From contig JBKBIC010000014.1 in NCBI GenBank assembly GCA_046299435.1, positions 1 through 39,095 on the forward strand: a stretch of 39,095 bases of DNA. Direction: 5' to 3'. This document shows, piece by piece, positions 25,079-35,400 of the stretch. Positions within the stretch are counted from its first letter, which is position 1. Each line of letters begins with the position of its first letter. The notes under the pieces were generated by a model. It was not told where the DNA came from. It did no database searches and worked only from the letters and a program-made list of their open reading frames with translations. Origin of the DNA: M3007 sp046299435. Its GTDB lineage: Bacteria; Bacteroidota; Bacteroidia; Chitinophagales; Saprospiraceae. The translations under genes and the position numbers were made by a program.

Positions 25079-26024
25079 AGTTGATGACGATTTCGTAAGT
25101 ATTGCCCAGTTGGCTGCCGTAGCCGCCAATGTTGTAGTCATAGCCGCCGCCGATGCGGAGCAGCCCGTTTTGGAGGTTGAGCCATTTGGTGAGGATGGCC
25201 CCGGCCTCGACGTGCAGCGTGCGCGCGGTGCCGTACCCGATGCCCATCCAAAAGTTGTTGACGAATTTTTGACGGATGTTGAAGTCAATGTTGACGGGCT
25301 GGCCGCTCGCGCCCTTGACCCAAATGCTTGGCTCCAAAAAGCCTTGCTGCCCGACGGGGATGACCGCCCCCGCCGTCAGCGAGAGGTGGCTGGGCCGACT
25401 GAGCGCGAATTTACGGTTCCCTTCGGCATCGAACTTTGCCCGTGTCCGTGCCACCTGCGGCACGGACACGCCTGTGTAAAACTTCACGCCCTGCTGCGGG
25501 AAATAGGTGAAACTCGCGCCGAGGTTGAAGTCCGGCACCCAGTCCGTCTGGCTGTTGCCTTGCAGCTGGTCGCCCACCTCGAATTCCAATTCTTGTGGCT
25601 TGATGCGGTACTGCAACAGCCCCGCCGTGATGCCCATCCCGAAAAGGATGTCCGCATTGGTCGAGGGTCGCAAGTGATAGGCATAGCGGCCATAGAAACC
25701 CTGCACATTGGACGCGCCGATTTTGTCCTTGAACAAAAAACCGCCGAACGACGACAGGCTGTTGCCCTCCATGATATACTCGAACCGCGCCAGCCCGGTC
25801 TGCGGCGCGTCCTCGATGGAGGCCCACTGGCGGCGGTACAGCAGGCTCGCCACCGCGTTTTGCTGGTATTGCAGGAAATCGCCCGACAGCGCGGCGGGAT
25901 TGATGAACGACTGCATCTCGTTGTACTGCGTGAACAACGATACCAGCTGCGCCTCGGCCACCGTCGGCGCAAAAACAGCCACCGCGACAGCCGCTGTTTT
26001 TATGAAATGGAGAAGTTTATGCAT
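25047..26024 (-). CDS. PorP/SprF-family type IX secretion outer-membrane protein
   Basis: This 325-residue protein has a signal peptide (cleavage near VAEAQ, residue 26) followed directly by the family hallmark LVSLFTQYNEMQSFINPAAL and SLLYRRQW. The rest is a series of short amphipathic strands with Gly/aromatic turns (FGGFLFKD, YAYHLRP, FGMGITAGLL, GASFTYFP), typical of an outer-membrane beta barrel, ending in IVINYAFRASRKNK. PorP/SprF proteins are T9SS components or accessory partners, and many copies lie beside large type B T9SS substrates, as here beside the HYR giant. Its specific partner is inferred to be that neighbour. The stop overlaps the start of the sigma-factor gene by 32 nt. Confidence 0.9.
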   Translation of the reverse strand: MHKLLHFIKTAAVAVAVFAPTVAEAQLVSLFTQYNEMQSFINPAALSGDFLQYQQNAVASLLYRRQWASIEDAPQTGLARFEYIMEGNSLSSFGGFLFKDKIGASNVQGFYGRYAYHLRPSTNADILFGMGITAGLLQYRIKPQELEFEVGDQLQGNSQTDWVPDFNLGASFTYFPQQGVKFYTGVSVPQVARTRAKFDAEGNRKFALSRPSHLSLTAGAVIPVGQQGFLEPSIWVKGASGQPVNIDFNIRQKFVNNFWMGIGYGTARTLHVEAGAILTKWLNLQNGLLRIGGGYDYNIGGYGSQLGNTYEIVINYAFRASRKNK

Positions 26025-26039
26025 GACGAAAATCAGTGG

Positions 26040-26143
26040 TTAGTGGTGAGTTGTCAGTGGGCAGTTTGCAGTGGGCAGTTGTCAGTGGGCAGTTTGCAGT
26101 GGGCGGCGGTATTCACAACTAACCACTCACAACTAACCACTAA
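26040..26143. repeat. 14-bp tandem repeat with inverted copies, between HYR giant and porP-like gene
   Basis: Five consecutive 14-bp units run from 26040 to 26109 (ttagtggtgagttg, tcagtgggcagttt, gcagtgggcagttg, tcagtgggcagttt, gcagtgggcggcgg). After six bases, two inverted units follow at 26116-26129 and 26130-26143 (caactaaccactca, caactaaccactaa). The transcript can fold into a hairpin between the two sets, perhaps ending or tuning transcription from the HYR gene into the porP-like gene. Confidence 0.75.
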
Positions 26144-26148
26144 AAAAA

Positions 26149-26432
26149 CTAACGCATGATGGTTATCACACCGGTCTCTTCGTTGTCGCCGTCCGGCCCG
26201 ATGCCGCCGCCGCGCAGGATGTAGATGTACGAGCCTTCGGGCAGCGGGTTGCCGTCGTTGTCGCGGCCCTCCCAGTCGTTGTTGTACTTTTTGGTTTCGT
26301 ACACGATGTTGCCCCAACGGTTGAGGACGATGAGCACGATGTCGGTCGTGATGTCGTCGAAGTTTTCGATGACCATCCTATCCCCTACCCCGTCGCCGTT
26401 GGGCGTGAACACGTTGCGCGGACGGATGAGCA
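26149..26432 (-). other. T9SS type B / gliding motility-associated C-terminal domain
   Basis: The final ~95 residues contain VFTPNGDGVGDRM, IVLNRWGNIVYE, DWEGRDNDGNPLPEGSYIY and a GVITIMR end. This is the CHU_C-type sorting domain, which is kept on export and usually paired with PorP/SprF proteins. Confidence 0.9.
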
Positions 26433-29400
26433 CGGGCACCGAGTCGCTCTTGACTCCGATGGTCACGAAGGCTTCGTCGCAGACGTTCGGGCAGGCTTTC
26501 AGGCAAATTTCGTAGCCGAAACTCGTCGCGCCCGGCGCGTCGCCCATGAAGCTGAAATCGTGGGTGCCGTCTTGGTTGCGGTTGACTTTGCCGAGGCTCG
26601 GCGTGCCGGTGAGTGTGAGCGTCACGTTGTCGGGGTCGCCCACTGCGTCGTTGGCCACGAAATCGAGGTTCGTCAGCGGCTGGCCGAGGAACAGGTAGGC
26701 ATCGTCGTTGGCCTCCAAGCCGCTGCTCTGGAAAACGATGAGCGTGTCCGCCGAGTAATTCGGGCAAAGCGGCGTGGAGAACGTCCAAATCAGGCGCGTC
26801 GTGCCGGGCGGGATGGCCGAGACCACCGTGTTCGGGCTGGCCGCGTCGGCGATGGCGGCGGGCGATGTGCCGTCAATCGTCCAGATGGCCGTGCCGCCGG
26901 GCGGCGGTTGGTTGGCGTTGAGTTGGAGGGTGCTTTGTTGGCAAAGGCTCGCGTTGTCGCCGGCATTGGCCGCCGCCAGCACCTTGCTCGACAAGCTAAT
27001 ATTGACCTCATTGCTCGAAAAATCGCCGCAGGCCCCGTTCGAGAGCGTCCATTCCAGCGTGTAAATATCCGTCGCGTTCAGGCCCGTGACCGTCGTTTGT
27101 GGGTCGTTCGGGTCGGCGATGTTGAGCGGCGCGCCGGAGGTTTGCGCCCAAGTGCCCACCACGCCGGGGCTTGCGGGCGCGAGGGCGGCCAGTTGCACCG
27201 TCGCGCCGCTGGCACAAAACGCAAGGTCGGGGCCGGCGTTGGCCGTTTCGTTCACCTCCGGCGTGACGCTGACGGTCACGTTGTCCGAGGAATAGGCTTT
27301 GCACGCGCCGTTGTCGAGTGTCCAAGTGAAAATGTTGTTGCCATTGGCGAGCTGCGACACGAACGATTGCGGGCTGGCCGGGTTGTCCAAAATCGCCGTG
27401 CCCGCCGTGCTCCAACGCCCCGTGCCGACCGAAGGCGCGGCGGCGTTCATCTTGAAAAACTGCTGCGACGAACAGATGGCCGCGTCCGCGCCGGCATCGG
27501 CTTGCAGGCTGGGAATCGCGTCCACGCCGACCGTGATTTGGCCGCTGGCCGCACAGTTGCCGTTGTTCGAGATGACGACCGAATACGTCCCGGCTTGCGT
27601 CACGGTGATGGTCTGGGTGGTGGCTCCGGTTGACCACAGGTAATTGGTCGCCGGGCCAGCATCGAGCGTAAGTGATTGATTTTCACAGATAACCGTGTCC
27701 GCGCCGAGTGAAATATTGCCGCCGGGGATGTAGCTCACCGCCACGTTAACCACGCTATCGCAGCCCGCCGCCGACACGAGCACGACCGCGCCCGTGAGGT
27801 TTGTTTCGTCAAAAACCGTCGCGCCGACCGTGAACGACTCGCCGGGGCAAAGGATTTTTTGGATGAAAACGGGCTGCGGCGCGACGCTGTTCGGGCTGAT
27901 GTCCACGTCGCGGCTCAGGCTGTCCACGCACCCGAATTTGTCTTGGATGACCAACGTGGCATTGGCCGTGCCGTAGTTCGGGTAATCGTGCGAGGTGTTT
28001 TGCCCGGTGCCCGTGTTGCCGTCGCCGAAGTTCCACCGCCACACATCCACGCCGAACTTGGCCATCGCCGTGCCCGCGAAATCCAGTTCCAGCGGGTGGC
28101 ACAGGTCGGGCACGGTGGTCGTGAAATTGCCTTTTATCTGCGGGTAAATGTGGATGCGGCGGGTGGCCGTGTCCGCGTCCAAGCCGTCGCGCACGATGAG
28201 CCGCACGGTGTAGTCGCCGGGGTTCGGGAAATAGGTGGACGGGTTTTGCAGCGTGCTAAAATTGCCGTTGCCGAAATCCCAGTGCCACTCCTGCACGTTG
28301 CCGAGCGATTGGTCGGTGAAGCCGACGAACAAATTGGCGCAAGCCGTGTCGCGGGCAACGGCGAACGCCGCCGTCACCGGGCCGCAATACACGGTCGTCA
28401 AATCGAACACATCGGAGGCCGTGCAGCCGTTCGCGTCCGTCACGGTGGCCGCGTAAATGCCCGGTTGGTCAACGGAAATCTGGGGGGTCGTGGCCCCGCC
28501 GGGCGACCACTGGTACTGCGAAAACAGCCCAGCGGAAAGCACGGCGAACACGCCGGGACAAATGGAAATTGGGCCCATGATGGAAAAAGTTGGTGTTGGA
28601 TTCACGAAAAGTTCTGTGGTCACGATGCTGTCGCAGCCGCCGAGCGCGGTCAACGTGTCCATGTAAAAACCGGCTTCGGTCTGCAAGGCCCCGCCGAGCA
28701 GGATGCTTTGCCCGGCGCAAATCGTGGCCGTCGCCGTGCCGAACAGCTGCGTGACGTTCGCCAAATTGAGCGTCACCGTGCTGTCGCAGCCCAGCGCGTT
28801 GGTCAAGTTGACGGTGTAGGTTCCCGGCGCGGTGAACGTGCTGCCGCCCACCGTCACGGGCCGCCCGGCGCAAACCGCCGTGTCGAGTGTGGAAACGGTC
28901 GAGGCGGGATTGACCGTGACCGAAAATTGGCAGATGGCCGTGTTGCCGTTCAAGTCGGCTGCGGTGTACGTCACCATCGTTGTACCGAGGGCGAAAATGT
29001 CGCCGGGCTGCGCCGTCGAGACTTGGCTCGCGGGCGTGCAGTTGTCCGTCGCCAGCGGTGTGCCCCAGCCTGCGGTGGCTTGGCAGCCGGGCAAATTCGC
29101 CAGCACGGTTAGGTCGTTCGGGCAGCCAGCGAAGGTCGGCGGCACGGCCTCCGTCACGGTGACGACGGTCTGGCAGGCTTCGGTGCCGCCCGCCACGTCG
29201 GTCACGGTGAACGTGACGAGCGTCTGACCGACGGGGAATTCGTCGTTCGGCGGCCAGTTGTTGTCCAAACTTTGCAGGCCGCAAAGTGCCACGAACGTCG
29301 CGTCTTGGAACGGCACCGTGACCGAACAGCCCGCGCCCGCGTCCAGATTTTGCGGCAGCGGGCAAGTGATGCTCAACACGTCCGTGCCGTTCACGGTGAT

Positions 29401-32400
29401 GCTGGTTTGGCAAATGTCCTCGTTGCCCATGTCGTCGGTGGCCATGTAGGTGATGACCGTCGTGCCGACCGGGAACGTGTTGCCCGGTGCGCTGGGCATG
29501 GTTTCGATGGTCAAATTCGCCGTGCAGTTGTCCGTTGCCGAAGCCGGGTCGAGGTTGACGGTCGCGGTGCATTCGCCGGGGTCGGGGTCGGTCACGACGT
29601 TGGGCGGGCAAGTGATGTTGGGCGGTTCTTGGTCTTCGACGGTCACGGTGACGGCACAGCTGGCTGCCGTGCCTGCTGCGTCGGTGGCCGAGAGGAGCAC
29701 GGGCGGGTTCGGGCCGAGTTGGAACGTGCCGGTGGTCGGGCCTTGCACAGGCAGCGCACCGTCGCAGTTGTCCGAGGCGGTGATGTTCGTAAAACTGAAC
29801 GTGGCCGAGCAGAGGCCCGCGTCGGTCGGGATGGTCAGCGCGCCGGGGCAGTTGTCGAATTGCGGGGCCTCGGTGTCAAAAACTTCCACTTCCGTGATGC
29901 AAACCGTCGAGTTGCCGCCCGCGTCGGTGGCCGTGAATGTCACTTGCACGGGGCTGCCTGCGGCAATGCTGCCGGGCGGGTTGGTTGTCAAGTTTTGCAC
30001 GCCGCAGTTGTCCGTCGGCATGATTTGCGAAAAATCGGGCGTGGCCGCGCAAGTGCCGGGCGCAGTCGCCAGCGTCAAGTTCGGTGGGCAAGCGAGCGTC
30101 GGCGGCTCCGCGTCGGCGACATTTATGGTAATGGTGCAAACCGAAGTTTGCCCCGCGTCGTCGGTCGCGGTGAACGTGGCCGTTTGCCCCGCACCGACCG
30201 GGAACACGTTGGAGGCCGGGCCTTGCACGGGCACGGGGCTGGTGCAGTTGTCGGTGGCCGAAGCGGTGAAAGGCGTGAAATCAGCGGTGGCCGTGCATTG
30301 GCCCGCGTCGGTTTGCAGGTCGAGCGTGGTGGCCGGGCAGTTTTGGAAAACAGGCGGTTGCACGTCCTGCACGGTGACGCTCATGGTGCAGGCCAACGTG
30401 TTGCCGCCCGCGTCGGTGGCCGTGAACGTGACCGTCGTCGCACCGAGCGGGAAGGTATTTCCCGACGGGCTTTGGGTGATGGTCAGGTTGCCGGAGGCCG
30501 TGCAGTTGTCGGTGGCGGTGGCCGTCAGATTGGCCGTGCCCGTGCAAACGCCCGCGTCGGTGCCGACCGTCAAATCATCCGGGCAATCGAGCACGGGAGT
30601 TTGCGTGTCCTCGACTGTGACCAAAGTGGTGCACGAAAATTGGTTGCCGCTCGCGTCGGTGGTCGAAAACGTCACCGTCGTCGTGCCAAGCTGGAAAGTG
30701 TTTCCCGTCGGGCTTTGCGAAATGGTCAAGTTGCCGGAGGCGGTGCAGTTGTCGGTCGCGGTGGCCGTCAAATTCGCTGTGCCCGTGCAAACGCCCGCGT
30801 CGGTGCCGACCGTCAAATCCGCCGGGCAAGTGATGCTCGGCTGTTGCGCGTCCTCCACCGTGACTTGCATGGAACAAGCGATTTGGTTGCCGCTCGCGTC
30901 GGTGGCCGTGAACGTGACCGTCGTTGGGCCGAGCGGGAAGGTATTTCCCGTCGGGCTTTGCGAGATGGTCGGCGGCGTGGCCGGGCAGTTGTCGGCGGCG
31001 GTCGCCGACAAGTTGGCCGTGCCCGTGCAAACGCCCGCGTCCGTGCCGACGGTCAAATCCGCCGGACAGGTGATGCTCGGCTGTTGCGCGTCCTCCACCG
31101 TGACGACTGTTTGGCAGGAAAAGGTGTTGCTGCCCCCGTCGGTGGCCGTGAACGTAACAGTTGTCGGGCCGAGCGGGAAGGTGTTTCCCGAAGGGCTTTG
31201 CGCGATGGTCGGCGGCGTGGCCGGGCAGTTGTCTGTTGCGGTCGCGGTCAAGTTCGCCGTGCCCGTGCAAACATTCGCGTCTGTGTTGACGGTCAAATCG
31301 TCCGGGCAATCGAGTGTGGGCAGTTGCGTGTCTTCGACCGTGACGGTTGCGGTGCAGCTGGCGATGTTGCCAGCTGCGTCGGTGGCCGTGAACGTGAGCG
31401 TTGTCGGGCCAATCGGGAAAATGCTGCCCGGCGGGTTTTGCGTGATATTGATGCCGCCCGTTGGTGTGCAGTTGTCGGTGGCCGAAGCGGTCAGGTTGGC
31501 TGTGCCTTCGCAAGTATTCGTGTTGGTGCTGACGGTCGTGTTGGCCGGGCAAGTGAGCGTCGGTAGCTGTGTGTCGTTGACCGTGACCGATGCCGTGCAA
31601 CCGGCGGTGTTGTTGTTCGCGTCGGTGGCCGTGAACGTGACCGTCGTCGTGCCGAGTTGGAACACGTTGCCCGGCGGGTTTTGGGAAATGTTGATGGCCG
31701 TCGGGGCGGTGCAGTTGTCGGTCGCGGTGGCCGCGAAATTGGGGGCCGTGAACGTGCAAGTGCCCGCGTCGGTATTGGCCGTGATGTTGGCCGGACAGGT
31801 GATGGCGGGCGGCACATTGTCCTGCACGGTGACGGTGGTCGTGCAGTTGGCCGTGTTGCCCGCGCCGTCGGTGGCCGTGAACGTGACCGTCGTGGTGCCG
31901 AGTTGGAAAATATTGCCCGGCGGATTTTGGACAATGGTCGGCGGCGGGGTGCAGTTGTCGGTGGCGGTGGCCGTCAAGGTAGCGGTGCCTTCGCAGCCCG
32001 TCGGGTTGCTGCCGACGGTGACGTTCGCGGGGCAGGTGATTGCCGGCGCGATGCTATCGGTGACGGTGACGGAAATGGTGCAAATGGATTCGTTGCCGTC
32101 GTTGTCGGTCGCCGTGTAGCTGATGGACGAGGTGCCGAAGGGCAGTTGTGTGCCGTTGGGCGGGCTTTGCACGGCGGTGATGGGGCCGACGCAGTTGTCC
32201 ACGGCGACGACGGGCGGCAGGTTGAGCGTGGTGTTGCAGTTGCTGCTCGACGTGCTGATGGTCACGTTGTCCGGGCAGGTGAGCACGGGCGCGGTCAGGT
32301 CGTTGATGACGACTTCGACTTCGCAAAACGCTTGGTTGCCCGCCGCGTCGGTGGCCGTGAACGTGACGATGGTCGGGTTGTCGTAGTACGAAAAAAGGTT

Positions 32401-35400
32401 GCCGGGCGGCGCGTCGTTGGTGACGGTCGCGCCGCAGTTGTCAATGACGGTGGGCGCGGGGATGGTCACGGTGGTGTCGCAGTTCACGCCCGCCGTGCCT
32501 TCGATGTACGTCACCGGGCAAATGATGATGGGTTCTTCGGTGTCCTCCACCTCCACTTCGGCGGTGCATTGGGCGGTGTTGCCGCTTGCGTCGGTCACGG
32601 TAAATGTCACCGTCGTCGTGCCCACCGGGAAATCAAAACCGAACGGCGGATTGCTGCTGATGGCGAGCGAACCGCTGGGCGTGCAGTTGTCGGTGGCCGT
32701 GAGCGGGTCGAAATCAAACTCGGCGGTGCAAAGGCCGGGTTCTGTTTCCACCAAATCGCCGACCGGGCAAAACGTGATGACCGGGGCCTCGTTGTCCTCG
32801 ACGGTCACGACGGCCACGCATTGGTCAATGTTGCCTGCCGCGTCGGTGGCTGTAAAAGTCACGTTGGTATTTCCCAGCGGGTAAATGCCGCCTGTCGGGG
32901 CATTGTTTGTGATGGTCGGGTTGGCGGTGCAGTTGTCGGTCGCGGTGCCATTGGGGATGGCAAATGGCGCAGATTGGCAAGTGCCCGGCGCGGTTTGGAT
33001 GGTCACGTCGTCGGGGCAAAGCAGCACGGGCGGCTCGTCGTCCACGACGGTCACATTCATCGTGCAGGTGACGGTATTGCCTTGCGCGTCTGTGGCCGTG
33101 AAGGTCACAGTCGTCGTGCCGAGCTGGAAGGTGTTGCCCGGCGGGGCATTGTTCGTGATGCTCACGGAGCCGGGGCAGTTGTCGGTGGCGGTGGCGTTTG
33201 CCAATGTGAAAGTGGCGGAGCAAACGCCGGGGTCGGTGGTCGTATTGACGTTCGGCGGGCAAGTGATGGCCGGGGCTTGCACGTCGTTGACGGTCACGGT
33301 GATGTCGCATTGGTCGGTGTTGCCCGCCGCATCGGTGGCCGTGAACGTGACCGTCGTTGTGCCGAGCTGGAAGACGTTGCCCGCCGGGCTGCGGGTGATG
33401 GTCGGCGAACTGGTGCAGTTGTCGGTGGCCGTTGCGTTCGGGATGCTGACGGTGGCTTGGCAAGTGCCCGTCGCGGCGTTCGCGGTGATGCTGGTTGGAC
33501 AGGTGATGACGGGCGGTTCGTCGTCCACGACGGTCAGCAGCATCGTGCATTGGCTGGAATTGCCGGCCAAATCAATGGCATTGTACACAAGCGTGGTATT
33601 GCCCAATGGGAAATTGCCGCCCGGCGGCGTGATGATGGTGATGTTGCCGGAGGGCGTGCAGTTGTCGGTGGCAGTCGCGGGCGGCGGCGTGAAATTGGCC
33701 GTGCAAACGCCCGCATCGGTGCCGAGCGTGACGTTCGGCGGGCAAACGATGCTGGGTGCTTCGTTGTCCGTCACCACGACTGTGAACGTGCAGTTGACTG
33801 CGTTGCCGCTCGAATCCGTCGCCACGAAAGTATTGGTCGTCGTGCCCAACGGGAACGCGCTGCCGCTCGGCAAACCGCCCGTTTGGACGATGGTCGCACC
33901 GGGACAATTGTCCACGACACTTGGCGGCGTGAAAGACACCACTGCCTCGCACGAACCGGGGTCTGTGTCTGCGAAAATATCCTGCGGGCAACCGACGATG
34001 ACCGGGGCTTGGGTGTCCAGTACCGTGACCGTCATTTGGCAAGTGGCCGCGTTGCCGCTCGCGTCGGTGGCCGTGAACGTGATCGTCGTCGTGCCGACGA
34101 GGAAAACACTGCCCGACGGGCTGCGGGTGATGGTCGGTGCGCTGGTGCAGTTGTCGGTGGCCGTTGCGTTCGGGATGCTGACGGTGGCTTGGCAAGTGCC
34201 CGTCGCAGCGTTTGCGGTGATGTTGGCCGGACAGGTGATGACGGGCGGCTCGTCGTCCACGACGGTCAGTTGCATTGAGCATTGGCTGGAATTGTTCGCC
34301 AAATCCACTGCCGTATAAACGAGCGATGTGGTGCCCAAGGGGAAATTGGTGATGCTGGGCGTGTAGAAGATATTGATTTGGCCGCTGGGTGTGCAGTTGT
34401 CGGTGGCGGTCGCGGGCGGCGGCGTGAAATTGGCCGAGCAAACGCCCGCGTCGGTGCTGACAGTGGCATCGGGCGGGCAAACAAGCGTGGGCGATTGGCC
34501 GTCGCGGATGGTCAGGCTAACCGAGCATGTGTCGAAATTGCCCGTGCTGTCCGAAGCGGTGAGCGTGACCAAATAGATGCCGGGCGGGAAACTCTGGCCG
34601 GCAGGCGGGTCTTGGGTGACGCTTTCGACAGCACAGTTATCGGTGTAAGTCGCACCGGCTATGAAGTCCGGGACGCTGGCGGCGCAAGTGCCGGGGTCAG
34701 TGTTGACGAGCGCGGGCGGCGGGCAAGTGATGCTCGGCGGCTGGTTGTCGAGGATGGTCACGAACTGGTCGCATTGGGCGATGTTGCCGCCTGCGTCCAC
34801 GACAGAATAGGTCACGACTGTCGTGCCGACGGGAAAGGTGGACGGGGCGTTGTTCGTCGGGGTGAGCGAGCCGCCGCCGCTGGCCGTCGTGTAATCTATC
34901 GTCCCAAAAAACTGGAAATTGCCGGGCAGCAGGTTGGCAAAATTGCCCGACGAGATAGTGCCGTTGGAGACCAACGCGGTGCCGTTGCTGAACGCTGGGC
35001 CGTTTTGTTGCGCGGAGACCGGGCCGCCGCCGTACTGCAAATTGGTTTGAAGCGAGAAGCCTTTGGATTGGTCAACTTGCAAAGTGACGGGCGAAGCCAG
35101 CACGATTTCCACGTCCTGCGGCACGAGGTTGCCGATGCCTTGCCCGACGAGGGTCTTGGTGACGGTCGTGTTCAGCGTCCAAGCACCGGGGTTGGTTTGG
35201 TTGCCGACGCTGGTCATGGCCGTTGTGGTGAAATAGACTTGGACGGTGACGTTGACGGGCGAGGTCTGGTTGTTCCACATTTTCGCCCGGATTCTGGTGA
35301 CGTTGATGGGCGCGACGCTGACGTTGGTCACGTCAAAATAGCTGGAACGCTGGCCGGTTTGCGTCCATGTTTGGCCGCCGTTGGAAACAGAACCCGTGCC

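Noticed and set aside
25079..25288. N-terminal extension of the sigma factor by 70 codons
   Set aside because: The extension is Ser/Thr/Ala-rich low-complexity sequence read out of frame through the porP-like gene. The ATG at 25078 directly precedes normal sigma region 2.
26040..26143. CRISPR array
   Set aside because: Units are 14 bp, directly adjacent with no unique spacers, and there are no cas genes nearby.
29272..34318. Several long plus-strand frames (477-889 codons) opposite the HYR array
   Set aside because: Their repeats are only the reverse complement of the HYR repeats in another frame. Translations such as VNVTVVGPSGKVFP are shadow periodicity, with no independent start signals.
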